From Pteria penguin (lineage: Eukaryota > Mollusca > Bivalvia > Pterioida > Pteriidae): DNA of 64,000 nt. The notes under the pieces were generated by a model, which was not told where the DNA came from, ran no database searches, and worked only from the letters and a program-made list of their open reading frames with translations. Shown in pieces: positions 13,527 to 26,300 of this stretch (positions are counted from its first letter, which is position 1; each line of letters opens with the position of its first letter). The position numbers and the translations under genes were made by a program. The DNA is taken from positions 23,163,341-23,227,340 of the forward strand of contig CM068583.1 in assembly GCA_035048485.1 (NCBI GenBank), given 5' to 3'.

Positions 13527-14777
13527 CGAGGGCTGATTGATATGTTGTGAGCCTCGTATTGAAGGGGTATGCAGGAATGTTCTGTTTAAGTCCTACTATT
13601 CTCTGACTATATAAAGCTGCGTACCCAAGGACTGGTCTCATTTGGTCAGTTTATACCTACGAGGTAGCAGTCTAATGTAAACAAGTGGTTTTTGCAAAAT
13701 GGACGAAATCGGTGAAAGAGCAGTGATCCAATATAAAAAAAGGTTAACACCTAAGGATATCCATAATGATATGGTAGCAACACCAGGGAAAGTTGCCCCT
13801 TCATATGCTACAATGAAAAGGTGGGTGGCGGAATTTAAGCGCGGCAGACAGAGCCTTGAGGATGGCCCCCGTCCTGGAAGGCCTGTCACTGTTGCAACCC
13901 CAGAAATGGTCAATAAAGTCCATGATATTGTTGTGACTGACAAACGAGTTACAGTTGGCATTTCACAGGAAGAAGTACATTCCACTCTGACCAAGGATCT
14001 TGCAATGAGAAAGCTTTCGGCCCGTTGTGTACCAAGACTTCTGACAGTTGATCAGAAGCACACCAGGCGCACATTATCGCGTGCTCATCTTAACCATTTT
14101 GAGGAAGATCCTGCCACATTTCTTCAGAGATTTGTCACTATGGATGAAATATGGGTCCATCATTTTACCACAGAGGCTAAACGACAATCGAAACAATTGA
14201 AGCACCCTGACTCGCCCCCGCCAAAGAAGGAAAAGACGGTTCCATCAGCTGGGATGGTTATGGCCTCGGTTATCTGGGATGCAGATGGTATTCTGCTGAT
14301 AAATTATCTACAAAAGGGACAAAGAATCAATGGTACATACTATGCTTCACTTCTGACGCAGATACGGGAAAATATTAACTTAAGCGCCGCGGAAAGCTCA
14401 CTTAAGGTGTGTTGTTCCAACAGGACATTGCTCCTGTTCACAAGTCTGTCATTGCCATGGCTGCCATTCACAACTGTGGCTTTAAATAGATTGAGCCTTA
14501 TTCACCAGATCTCGTTCCACCAGACTTTCATTTTTTTTTTCAAAAACTGAAAACAGCTATTTCCGGCACCCACTTTCAGTCCGATGATGATGTCATACAT
14601 GCAGTGGATGACTTTCTGAACAGCCAGAAAAGGAGTTCTTTAAAAGTGGCATTGAGGCCCTTAAACACCGCTGGCAAAAGTGTATACTGAAGGGGATTAG
14701 GTTGAAAAATAATGCAATATGTCCGACAAAATTCAAATACTGCAATGTAAGGATCACAACATATCATTCAGTCCTCA
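13527..14777 (+). mobile_element. mariner-type DNA transposon, full length but inactivated
   Basis: This is a Tc1/mariner-superfamily cut-and-paste element of 1,251 bp, close to the usual 1.3 kb. Its ends are inverted copies: TGATTGATATGTTGTGA near the left end faces TGAATGATATGTTGTGA on the opposite strand at the right end, over about 30 bp with a few differences. Both ends are flanked by the TA dinucleotide (13525-13526 and 14778-14779), the expected target duplication. The transposase reading frame lies between them. A frame change near 14400, an in-frame stop near 14490 and end divergence show it is a relic. Confidence 0.9.
13699..14700 (+). pseudogene. mariner transposase, frameshifted
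   Basis: The first about 235 codons (13699 to about 14405) are open. They carry the amino-terminal helix-turn-helix ending in the linker RPGRP (codons 59-63) and the first catalytic Asp in MDEIW at about 14140. The frame then changes. In the next frame come QQDIAPVHKS with the second catalytic Asp (about 14415), an in-frame TAG about 20 codons later at CGFK*, then YSPDLVPPDF with the third Asp. The second-to-third Asp spacing is about 32 residues against the usual 34 in mariner, so a small deletion is likely. The carboxy terminus (ALKHRWQKCI) follows to about 14700. An intact protein would be about 340 aa. This copy cannot make active enzyme. What is seen are the motifs and the breaks; the family behaviour is established knowledge. 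Confidence 0.85.
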
Positions 14778-15109
14778 TATATTATAGAAATAGAAAATTA
14801 ACTTTGAATTAAACACAGTAGTGAGAAGTACATATATGTCAATTATACTTCATTACGGTTTAGAAAATGTGATTTGTCTACTATTTACTTACACCAGAAG
14901 CAGACAGAACCTCCCCCCCCCCCCCCCCCAAAAAAAAAGAAAGAAAAACAAACATAAAAATAATAAATAAAAAATATAAATAAATAAATAAACAAATAAC
15001 AAAACCCTGAATGAATAAATGAAATAAAAAAAATCAATGGAAAACTCATCTAACTGGTATAACTTGTTTACCACTGCAGGTAATAATTCTGCATCATATT
15101 TTAACACTT

Positions 15110-15560
15110 TTTCACATGTATTAGTCCAAGATATTGAGTAGATCATTGCTGTCAAGTTTCATCGTAATTGCGTTGACAATGCCGAAGATGTTTTCTTTAA
15201 ATTCTCAAGATGGCCCCCATTGTGGCCACATTGACCATGTACCATTTTTTTCACAAAAATTAATGGGGGTTTTGAGTAGATCCTTTCTATAAAGTTTGTA
15301 CTAAATGAGGGAGAAAATATATAGTTCCAAGACTTTCAAGATGGCAACCAAAACGGCTATACTGTATTATGTAATATCATATTTTTATCAAGTTCGTCTT
15401 GTCTCTTGAATAAATGACTTCTGTAGATATTCTTCACAATTGTTAAAAAAAAATAGAGAATGTCCAGTTCTAAAATTTCAAGATGGTCGTCATGTTGGAT
15501 TACATACTTATTTTCACTTACGTTTGTGGGATTTCTTGAGTACATCATTTCCTAAAAAAA
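15110..15560. repeat. about 150-bp tandem units
   Basis: Three diverged units share GAGTAGATC(A/C)TT, AAGTTTCATCGTAATT-like text and TTTCAAGATGG(C/T)(C/A/G), at about 15135-15220, 15275-15350 and 15465-15550. Non-coding. Confidence 0.5.
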
Positions 15561-15934
15561 GAAGGACTACAAGTATCCAACTCTTCCTAACTTTGGCATT
15601 GGCGTAGCGCCCTTTACGCAAATTAGTACACAGAAATTAGAACATGGATCTGTTATAGATAATATTTACATATATTTGAATTTCTGTACAGTTCTTGTGA
15701 AATTTTACAGCTGGCATTACTTTGTAGAATTTGTTTATATCAAAATGCTAAAATCTCGGAGGTTTCAAGGAGTTTCGCCCCTCATACTTTGAACACCCCC
15801 ATCCCTCCCCCTTTTACGAAAGATTCACACTGGACTCGCTTGGGACTTTATGACGGCGCAAGAGCCCCTTCCTTTTTGGTTTTTTTTTCAATACACAAAA
15901 TTTTAAGCTAGGTACGCCACTGCTTGGCTTTCTA

Positions 15935-16390
15935 TTGTTGGCTTATATAGTAATAAAATATCTCTTTTTCAAAGTTTATGCTCGCCGGGACGAGTGTCCA
16001 GAATGCTATTGTCCTACCCCCGGCGTCGTCGTCGTTATTGTCGTCATCCGTAGACAAAACCTTTAACTGGATCATAACGTTAGAAACATCACATGTACAT
16101 TCGTTGTACCAAGACCTTTCGTTGGGTACCAAAATGTTTGACCTTGACCTTGAAGTTTGACTTACTTTTATAAAAATTTAACCTTGGTAATAACTAATGA
16201 ACAGTAAGAGATAAAGCTTAAAAATTTCTTGTCTGTATTCCTTGTGACAAGACCTTTCATTATGTATCAAAAGTTTTACGTTTTTTACTTGACCTTGAAC
16301 ATTGACCTACAAACACACACAACACCCTCTCCCAACCTTTGCCACCGGCGCTTTCTGTTGTCTACCGACAACTCGTTATAAAAAGGCGGT
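15935..16390. repeat. diverged GACCTTGACC-type repeat
   Basis: TTTGACCTTGACCTTGAAG, TTACTTGACCTTGAACATTG and CATTCGTTGTACCAAGACC parallel the units of 18750-19206. A GTCGTCGTCGTT stretch follows the left part. Confidence 0.5.
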
Positions 16391-17621
16391 ATCATGGAAT
16401 TACATGAGAATTTGTTGTCACTTTAGTACTGATTACTGAATGAGATTATATTTATCAAAAGAAGGGGATTTCCATGACTAAAAATATTTTTAGAAGTAAT
16501 TTAAAATGATTTTGGTTTGAGTGCAAATAGCTAAAAATTCAATCTGTCATGACATGACAAAGATTTTATGACCAGTATATCTATGAAAAGTAACATAACG
16601 ATGTATGGAACATTCTCCATCAGAATACATATATATGAAACATGCGGTAAGACCGCAAAGTACCCTAGCCAAATTCAAATCTAATAACAGAATTGATCGA
16701 AATGTGAGCGTGGTATTCATAAAAGATTGCTAACTTGCATATAAAATGACACATTTCAATGCCCACGATCAAAGTTGCACTTGCACAGCTAGATCACCTG
16801 ACAAGATGAGACTATAGATGGATAGGTAACAGAAACAAACTATTGCTTGCGGCCAGACGAGGAGATATTGCATGCCATTGAGCTCGTCTGGTCTTCGAGC
16901 AGTACAGCTAATAACAAACACGATGTCCTGTCATGTGCCATATCAAGGAAAAATCCATTTTTCTGAATTTGAGGACATCTCCAAGTTCATCCTTTACTTT
17001 TTGTTTGTTTTGTTTTGATGATCATGCTATGTTTTGCAAAACCAGAGACTATGTCGAGTACGGAGCTCTACCAGTCTAGTCATCAGAAGGGACTATATAT
17101 AGGACACTTTGAACTCGCCCCACGTCGAAAGCTCGTGAGCTGGTATGACGGTGCCATGCCCATCGTCCGTGAATTATTTACATTTTCGACTTCATACTGC
17201 ATGAATTTAAATGAAATCTTATGTATGTAATTCTTCATGAAAGGAAAAGCAGTTTTGTAAGATGGTAGTTATTGCCCTTGAATGTGGCTTGTAACAATAA
17301 GCCACAAAATTTAGTATAAAACATCCCTATGACATGCAGTATCCCGTTTTTACAAGGAACGGTGTGTAGCAATAGCTGGCCCCCGACTCTGGATCCGACA
17401 TGTTTTTTTTCTTCACATAAAGAGCTACAAGAAATAAGTCCTACAGAACTACGAGCTACAACGACTTCGTTTTAGTATACATCTTTCGACATGCAGTATT
17501 AGGTTTGTTAAAGGAAAGTCCTTACAGCTATATTTGGCCCTGATCGAAGAGTTGACAGCTTTTCCATAGACATGTATAGGAAGTGTCTTGTAAACTAGAA
17601 TTTTAATGTTTCTGTGCAACA

Positions 17622-18430
17622 AAGATGCCCCCACTGGCAGCTAAGGTAGTGAAATATAATAGCCAGAGAAGTAATATTTGAAAATTCAAAAATTTCTAAT
17701 GTTCCAGGGCAATTACTCTGTCAAAAATCACCGGAACACCCCAATATTCGAGCTTGACTTGCATTTTCCCTTGATACATCTATATATCCAACATCAGTTT
17801 AATCCACCCAGAGACATATATACACACATATGTGTATGTATGTCTCTGATCCATCAAACCTCTACCGAGAAAATAAGCGGAAACTGTCATTTTCAAGAAA
17901 TTTCTATGTTCAGGGGCAATAACTCTGTCAGAAATTACTGGACCACACCCATATTCGAACTTGACCTGCATTTTCCCTTGATATAATTATACATACAATA
18001 TAAATTTAATCCATCAAGCCTTCCTCGATAAAATGAGCGGAAACTGTAATTTTAAGAAATTTTCTATGTTCAAGGGCAATAACTCTGTCAGAAATTAACG
18101 GAACACTCCCATATTCAAACTCGACTAGATTTTCCCTTGACACATCTATATACCCCATATCTACTTAATCTATCAAACCACGGAGAAAATGAGCGGAAAT
18201 TGTCATTTTTAAGAAATTTTCTATATCCAAGGGCAATAACTCTGTTAAAAGTTACCGGACCACACCCATAATCGAATTTGACCTGCATCTTCCCTTAATA
18301 TATCTTTATACCCAATATCAATTTAATCCATCAAACCTTCCCCGAGAAAATGAGCGGAAACTAGGCCTAAATGAGGACGGAACAGGGTAACACTATATGC
18401 CTCCGGCCGTTTCATGGCGGGGGCATAAAA
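17622..18430. mobile_element. GCCCCC-ended element with about 165-bp internal repeats, nested in another array
   Basis: Ends are AAGATGCCCCCACTGGC and CATGGCGGGGGCATAAAA. Four units carry GGGCAATAACTCTGT, CCCATATTCGAACTTGACC and GAAAATGAGCGGAAACT. The flanking DNA on both sides (17300-17620 and 18440-18720) holds units of a different array, so this element inserted into that array. Confidence 0.7.
17807..17848. repeat. about 42-bp near-palindrome inserted in a repeat unit
   Basis: AGAGACATATATACACACAT followed by ATGTGTATGTATGTCTCT. Flanking ATCCA lies at 17802-17806 and 17849-17853. The sister units near 18010, 18170 and 18325 read straight through as AATCCATCAAACC, so the palindrome is an insertion with a 5-bp target duplication. 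Confidence 0.75.
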
Positions 18431-18749
18431 AAGTCATCTCAACAACCAGAAGACATAATAATTATATACAGCATCCTTATAGCATAGAATTAAGTTTATC
18501 CAAGGGAATGCTATGTGGCAATATTTGGCCCCGCCCCAAGAGCTCATATAGGTTTATTTAGGGATTTTTAAAAACTTTTCGAGAACTACAAGACATGATT
18601 TCATGTTGAGCATAAAACATCCCCATGACATGGAGTAAATGTATCAAGTTTGTTCAAGGGAAGATGTATGGTAATAATTAGCCATGTCCCAAGGGCCGAC
18701 AAATTTTTATAGGCTATATAGAAAATATAAAATTTTAGCAAATCGTCAT

Positions 18750-19206
18750 TGTCCCCCGCTTTTAACGAAAGCGTGGGGACATTAAATCTCATTCGTCTGT
18801 CCGTCTGTCACAAAAACTTTAACCTGGTCCTAACTTTTTAATCGCAAAACTTAGGGCCTTCGTATTTGGCATGTGTGTCCCTAATTACAATACCTTTCCG
18901 TTGGTACCAAACTTTTTATCATGTGACCTTGACCGTGACCTTTGACCTACTTCAATTTAACTTTTTTTTTACCGTAAGATATAGGGCCTTCATATTTGGC
19001 ATGTTTGTCCCTAATTGCAATACGTTTCCGGTGGTACCAGAATTTTTTATGTCACCTTGACCATGACCTTTAATCTACTTCAATATAACTTTTTAACCGT
19101 AAAACGTAGGGCTTTCATATTTGGCATGTGTGTCTGCACAACCATAAATGTATGTCACAGATCACTACACCCTTACTGATAGAACCCAAAAAGCGGGGGA
19201 CCACAA
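18750..19206. mobile_element. CCCCCGCTTT-ended element with GACCTTGACC-type units
   Basis: The left end TCCCCCGCTTTTAACGAAAG (18752 onward) and right end AAAAAGCGGGGGA (19189-19201) are inverted copies. Between them are three units of about 130 bp with AGGGCCTTCATATTTGGCAT and GTGACCTTGACC(A/G)TGACC. A CATTCGTCTGTCCGTCTGTC stretch follows the left end. Non-coding; this kind of element is widely dispersed in bivalves. Confidence 0.7.
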
Positions 19207-19441
19207 TTCTCTGAATTTGCTTGTTGATATTTATTTATTATACATTATTTTTTTGTATTTTGACTTCCCTGTGGAAGATGTTACCTTATCTTTGCAAGTG
19301 AAAAGTGTTTTTACATATCGTAATATCTTAGCTATTTAAAACTAAATCAAAAGACAGAGGTTCTGTCGGCTGCATTTCAATGTAAAGTTTCAATCCTAGT
19401 AATAACATTATCAGTAGAACATCCATGTCCAGTTGCATTGC

Positions 19442-19640
19442 AATTAGGTCTTTTCATTATACAGAGTTATTTCCCATATATGCAGGTATCTGACGTCAAA
19501 CCATCAAGACGTCAACCAGTTGTGTGGAAACTGGTGAAAATTTCGGGGAAATGATATAGAAATTATATGACGTCACAATGATTTGACATCAGATACCTGC
19601 TCATATGGGAAATAACTCTGCAAAACGAAAAGACCCAATT
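19442..19640. mobile_element. about 200-bp inverted-end element carrying two TGACGTCA sites
   Basis: Ends: AATTAGGTCTTTTC...GAGTTATTTCCCATA...GCAGGTATCTGACGTCA faces its inverse at the right (GATACCTGC...GGGAAATAACTC...AAAGACCCAATT), giving arms of about 60 bp with a few differences. Perfect TGACGTCA palindromes lie at 19491-19498 and 19568-19575. Too small to code. Confidence 0.75.
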
Positions 19641-20274
19641 ACTATGAGTTGTCAGAAGACCACAAAGCCTGCCTGAATGACATGACTTTAAAATGCAAGA
19701 ACAATCAGATATTATTGCACTACATGACCAAAAATAAAAATGAAAGGCGTTCTAGATTCAGGGATTACAGACACAGTAAAAAGTTTTAATGCCAGTAGAA
19801 AATCATAATCAAATATATGTCAAATGTCAAGGTCAATACCACAAAATCAAAAGTTCCAAATGTAAGCGATTTACAGATTGCCATGTTGAATTTATATCAG
19901 AAGAATATGAAAACTATAATCCTTACGGTTCAAAGAATATAGATCATTTCAAAATTTTTGAAAGATCACTAGGTCAAAAGACAAGGTACCAAAAGATACT
20001 CCAATGTATTGGTCGATATGAACGCCCTATCTCTTAAAGCTCGGGTTATATAATGTATTTACAATGTAGGGCAGCCAAAAGTCAAGGTCACTTAGTCAGA
20101 AACCTGGACTTTGAATTAAAGGCAAAGCCATGGTCAAAACCTTATTCCTTGTCGTTCAAAAGCTTTAGCACAAGTTGATATATTGGGAAAGTAGTTTTAA
20201 GTCCAAGGTCAAACCTCATGACCATAAATAAAACCTCTGGTCAAGAGGAACCTACAGGTGAAATATCAAAGTTC

Positions 20275-20365
20275 TATTCCTATATTCTACCTCCTGCTGC
20301 CATGTCGTAATATAACTGAAAAATTGTTGAAAGCGACATAAAACACCTATCAACCAAGCAATATA
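20275..20365 (+). mobile_element. SINE 3' tail fragment
   Basis: ATTGTTGAAAGCGACATAAA followed by CACCTATCAACCAAGC resembles the 3' end of the mollusc SINE family. The tRNA-like head is missing, so this is a truncated or old copy. Confidence 0.5.
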
Positions 20366-20439
20366 TTCCTATATTCAAAAGATATTGGCAAAATTAAAAT
20401 TTAGTCCAAAGCCAGTAGGTCAAAAGTCGGCACTAATCA

Positions 20440-21190
20440 TACGGGATCAATATGTTAAAAAATCAAAGTCCTCTCTATTGTAGTTCTAAAAGATACTGGC
20501 CAGACTGAAGTTTGTCTATGGATGCCTGTGCCACGTGACCTTGATTTTTTATCTCTAATCTGAAAGACAAGACACTGGTGCACCCATAGTAGGAGTCTAA
20601 TCCAGCATCTCTTGGTCACAAACTGAGCACCTTCTTTGCTGAGCTCCACCAAGTGACCATGCCACTTTTCTTAACCCCAGAACCACAATCATAACCAGGC
20701 CAAACATTGTTTACTGCCATCTGGATGGTGGGATATTGTGCAAGTTTGGCTAGTCTTTCACCAGTAGAGTTGAAAATGAGTTGTCGATAGACAACAGAGC
20801 TTGCCGCTGGCAAACAAATTTAAATAGCACAAGTTTTTTAAATAGGTCAATCTTCAAGGACAAGGTCAAAATGTGAAAAAATGAAAGTTTTTCTCACAAA
20901 GAATACAATTATAAAATATTTAAGCCTGATCTCTTACTGTTCACAAGTTATTACCAAGGTTGAAGTTTTTCAAAAGTAGGTGAATCTTCTAGGTCACAAT
21001 GTCAAAAATTTTGGTACCCAATGGAATGTCTTAGCTCTAGGAATACACATATGAAATATTAAAGCCCTTTCTCTAGTGGTTCTAAAGTTATGATCCAGGT
21101 TAAAGTTTTGTCTATGGATCAAGACAAAAACAATGTTGTCAAAGGTATGACAATAGCTCTCCGGACGTTTGTCCCCATGAAATAAAAAAA
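20440..21190 (-). repeat. inverted GACCTTGACC-type repeat array
   Basis: Units of the same theme in reverse orientation: AGTTATGATCCAGGTTAAAG, GGTACCCAATGGAATGTC and GTAGGTGAATCTTCTAGGTC. It ends near CTCCGGACGTTTGTCCCCAT. Two partly matching units are seen at about 20940-21000 and 20460-20560. The frames here are not genes. Confidence 0.5.
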
Positions 21191-23316
21191 GCAATTGCAA
21201 ACATATCTAAGCATTCTATGGATGGAATTACATATGTGTATATTGATTTTAATGTACTAATGGAATTTATTTCCTAGTTCATGTACATGTGTATCTCCTT
21301 TTTTATACATGCCAAATTTAAAATGTCTGTGGATCCATGGGTCATGCAAAATTTGACCTAACAACCTTCTTACTATTGCTGTCCTTTCAGTGATGTTGTA
21401 TATGACTCCTTATCATAAAGGAAATCAAAGGTAACAATAAAGTCATAAAATGTGTACATGAAGTTTTATTGATATAATAAGCGATCGAAAAGTAACTGAA
21501 GTGCATATAAGAAAAGAAATAAAGCAATTAACATGACCTATGTTGTAATAATAGAAGTAAAATATTAATCATTACGTGAAAAGATATTAAGATTATGCAG
21601 TGTTAAAATTTTCAAGCTTAAATGAGGTTACACAGGATTTAATTCAATTTTGTCCCCTTTCCTGTTGTCGTCCAGAAAAACCTCATTAACTGCTGTATAT
21701 GGACAAGTTATCAATTTGCAATGATTTCGGTACAATTATTATCTGCATCTATACCGTCAGACTGGTATGGGATTCGACTAGATATTATTCGCAAAATATC
21801 TATGGATGTGTTTAGAATAGGTGGGTAGCATAATGATGGAAATTCCATGTTTCAAAAAAATCAGGTTCATTCAGCATAATGAATAATTCAACACCTTCAA
21901 AATAGCATTTAAATAAAACTTACATTAAATAGAATGTTCATGAACATTACATCTTTAACTTTCAATCAAAGAAAAAATTTTCAACCATAATCTAAACTAA
22001 AGATACAATGTTCTATTCATGTTTGAAATCATATGAAAGTCTTCTGGCATCCCTGTTGTTAAATTGTCAATGTAAGGAATTCTATGGAAAACATGATATG
22101 ATTTAAAAAAGAAAAGAAAAAAAAAAAGGGAATTGTAATTGTTCGTCCTGAAATAAATTAATCTCTTAACATAGCACTAATTGTAATAAATGGTACATTA
22201 TACTAGAAAATGTACAATACAAGGGAGATATAACACCCCCACCCCAAAGAACATTTTTGGCTGTGACATGTATTGATGTAAGAACTTAATGACTGCATTT
22301 CCCATCCAACTGCATTCATAATGCTACAACTAACAGAAGTTGTGAAGTCTGTAAGGCACATAATAAGGAGTAATCCTGAACAATCTATATATTAATGTCT
22401 GAATTAATTGTCTGCATCCCATGTAGTGACTATAATGTCCATTGGGCGAACGTCAATGAAGTAACACTGCCCACTTCCTTCTTCAGGTCTCTTTAGTTTG
22501 TGCCTTACATGCATAGTTTCCTTTTATTCATTGCACAAAATGACATTCAAACTGGAGTGGGAACGAAATCTGAAATTTAGAAATGAAACAGTTGTATCAA
22601 AGGACTAAATGATTTGACTTTTACAAGGAAAGAAAATGACTATAGGCATTAATAATCACCTGTGTTTCAGCAACTTTTTTTTCTTTTGATTTTCCTAGAA
22701 GTTATTACATAATGCGAAGTTTTTATAACAGAACATCAGTCCATACATTTATTGCCAGTTACCTTGATCTTGTCATTTTCACATGTCATTAGTTCAAAAT
22801 TATGACACACCTTCAAGGTAAGGTTTTATGAAAGGGTGCAAGACTGTTTTAAAATCTGTAAATAACTTACATTTCTAAGGAAGTTTTCCTTTATAGATCA
22901 TTATAAGTTTTGGTATACATGTATGCATTTCCTATCAAAAATTGTGTTTTTATTGACTAAGAATGCCTTCTGAAAGGGATAATGTTTTTAAAATTGTTAA
23001 AACAATATTAACGTCAATTAGGATATTATATGTACCACTGATTTAGCTTACAACAGGGCATACGCCTTAAGGTGAAATTCAGTGACGGACTTTATAAGGT
23101 ACATTACGATGTAGAAGTGCTGTATACTAAAATAAACACACATGTCATGCTTTACTTATTATTCCATACATCTCTTTTTAAACACAGCCATAATACTATA
23201 TGACTGACGAATTATTGAAAGTGATGCCAAATTTAACCCACTATTTAAACACAAATATTGTGAAAAAGTTTACTGGTACAATGTAGTTTTAATTTTTCCA
23301 CTTACAATTGTGAGCG
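21191..23316. other. region downstream of profilin, probably including its 3' UTR
   Basis: There is no element structure that I can see. On the minus strand AATAAA-type signals occur at 22949-22954 and, farther off, near 22748 and 21468; any of these could end the profilin transcript. The relatively repeat-free character from 21.2 to 23.3 kb fits untranslated or flanking gene sequence. Confidence 0.4.
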
Positions 23317-26300
23317 TTAATAGTTATTCTTTACAATCAGTTCATTTCTAACAAATTCAACTTGTTTTGCATTATTTCCTGGTTGTACATCATCACCATT
23401 GTATACGCTAACTACGATACCTGCAAAAAAAAAAAACAAAACAAAACTTAAGATATCATTTAATATTCATTCAGGAAAAAAAGGAATTGTGAAGTAGTGA
23501 CCTAACACCATACCAGTACTGTCCGCTAAGACCCTAATCATGTAAATGTAATATCATACATGTAAGCAAGTCGGTGCAACTCAGTACATGAGGTGCTCAG
23601 CTCATGACCAAAGGTACTGGGTTCAACTGCTGTGGACACACTGATGTCCCGTATTTCAGATGAGAGAGTAAAAACTGAGGTCCCTTGTCAAGGTAGACGT
23701 GGTACTACCAGATACCTCACTACTTCAGGTGGGTCTTTTACAAAGGTATAGATTTCTATGCAATGCAACAGGTGAAGTCATCACCATATAACGGTATGTG
23801 AAATAATCATGGAGTGACATAAAACAATAGCCAACCAATCAATATTATGAACAGCTACATGTACCGGTAGTCTGTGTTGTTTGTTATTTCTTAAAATCTC
23901 TCTCTTCAAATTAATACATTGGTCAAATAGTTGCAGTCAACATTTCTGAATAGTTTACAAACTGCAATTATTTCAGACTCGAGAAAAATTACATTCATGT
24001 AAACAGTATCTAAATATTTAAAGCCTAATGTGACTTTGAATAAATGACCCTGTCTCAAAGTACACATGGTTGGCCATAGTCAGCTATTGGAATTATCTTT
24101 TGATAGTTTTTTACTCCATGCATTCCTTGAAAACAAAAGTAGAATGATGTAACCTAACACTAACTTTGTTGAGTTCTTATTTTAACTATCATTACCTGCT
24201 ATTATGGTTTTCATTCTAATACTTTATAAGATCATTGTGTGGCACCATATGTTGGCCAAAGAATTAAAAACATTACATATACACATGATATGAGATAGAC
24301 CTAGTTGTCCTTTGGCTCACACAGTTGTCATCAAGACCTCTATATTACAAGTCATATGTATAAAAGACAAATAATTTATCATATTACAGATAGTGTTCAT
24401 CAAGAATAAAAATGACTGGACTTACATGTATTTCCCTTGCAGGCAGTTAATCCAGCTTTGCCACATTTGGCCATAACAGTATTTGTATCTGTATCATTTC
24501 TAAGCACCATAAAACCTTTCCCAGCAATGTTAATTTTACTTTGACCCACTGCCCCTTGCTCTATAGCTTTTTTTAATTCTTGTGCACCAGCCTGACCTAT
24601 CTGTAAATAAGTAAATACTAAGTCAGAATAAAATGACATAGAGATTATGACATAGTATCTAAAAATAACCAGACAAATCATTTGTTACGATTAATTATTT
24701 GTATTATGATATATGTATCTACATGTTGAACAAGTGATTGTTAAATCTATCTCCCTGACCAGCAGTGTGTGCACAACTTTCTTAGGCTCAACATGTCACT
24801 TGTCTGGTAAAGCTTCATATTTCAATGAAAGGATACATGTAGTCAAAGTTTTACCTGACTAAGCCAATTTTTACCAGAACCGTCAGATTGTCAGGTCGGT
24901 TTCGGAAACACCCTAAGTAAGTGGTCCTACGTGTACTTCCATTATTTCAACACTACACTCAATAAGTTGAATGTTTGCAGGATCAGCTGGTCACCATTTA
25001 CGTGTACCTTATGACCTTTATAACATTTATATTTCATGTAGTACTTAATACCGGGTACTGTACATGTATACAGTAATCTTTTGAAATCATCCCTTAAAGA
25101 TGAAATACACTGAGAATGAAAGACTGATATTCCATGTTACATACATGTGTATAAGTATTATTAGTACTAGTAGTGCTGTATAGGTCTTGTTCCCATATAT
25201 ACAAGGAAGAAATACAATACCAAGAAATTCAAATCACAAAGACATGTAGCCTCCATGAAAATAACTGATAAAGAATATTCCCAATTTCTGTTGTTTACAC
25301 CATTTATTTTTCCTAAAATGAAAGGCACAAGCACCTTTGAAAAAAACAAGAGGCCCAAGTGGGCCTATATCGCTCACCTGAGTACCTAGATGATCAGTCA
25401 TGCATGAAGGAAGAATTCATTTATTTTTGCATTAATGTGACTAAGTCAACACAGATGTGGAAAATATGTCAAATTTTGTTTCAGGCTAGAATAAAAAACA
25501 ACACTTTTTTGCACATCCATTCAGGTGATTTTGATATTAAGCATTTCCTTTGTCTCTGCAAGAAGTCATTCAGGGCAACAAGTTAGTCATTTTCTTTAGG
25601 TGGGGCCTTTTGTTGACTGATTTCAAGTCTGGGTCATAAACAACAATTGTTTCAATATTGTCCAGATCTAACTTAAAATTGCCTAATTTCATATGTTGAG
25701 TGTTGAGAAACATCTAAAAACTTATTTAGTTGTGTAAAGAAATGAAAAAAAAAATTTCCTCCATATTTCAATTACCAAGTGGTATATGTACCATTGTGAG
25801 AACTGCTTTTTAGACATGGTGGCATTATCTGTTAACCAATTTGGATGAAATTTACCAAATTGATAGAGGACCTTTAGTACTTCATGTATTCCATGTTTCA
25901 TTAAAATCTTTCATGTGGTATAACAGCAGAAGTGAAAAATGTGTTTGATTTGTTCCTATACACCCTTTTTTGGAAGTCTTAAAAAATCCATAGAAAATCC
26001 AAAAATTGAGATATTGACAAAATTCTTTCAAAGTAACAATCCTTACCATAATTATGATCACAATAGTCCATAAGAAATCATCATTATCAATTAACTAGGA
26101 AATATGACACTTTTTTTCTACATTGAATCACCAAGTCCAAAGAAACACGAAAAAAAAGCGTAAATTTCAATTTGAAGGGAACCCCGAACACAATACGTCT
26201 TCACTCATCCCTCTAGATCATTTAAATACATTCTGTTTCTTCTGTATACAGGTACTGAATGAAGAATATGTTTAAAGAGGGGAACTCTTTTGGACCTACT

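Larger units (their letters stand above)
17300..18720. repeat. interrupted tandem array, about 150-180-bp unit
   Basis: Units near 17320, 17480, 18465 and 18608 share CATCC-ATGACATG-AGTA followed by AAGGGAA-(G/T)-TATGG-AATA-TTGGCC and CCCAAGAGCT. The array is split by the element at 17622-18430. Confidence 0.55.

Noticed and set aside
13638..13994. 118-codon minus-strand frame
   Set aside because: It is the antisense shadow of the mariner transposase.
19789..20037. 82-codon hydrophilic frame
   Set aside because: It falls in diverged GACCTTGACC-type repeat text (AAGGTCAATACC, TCACTAGGTCAAAAG).
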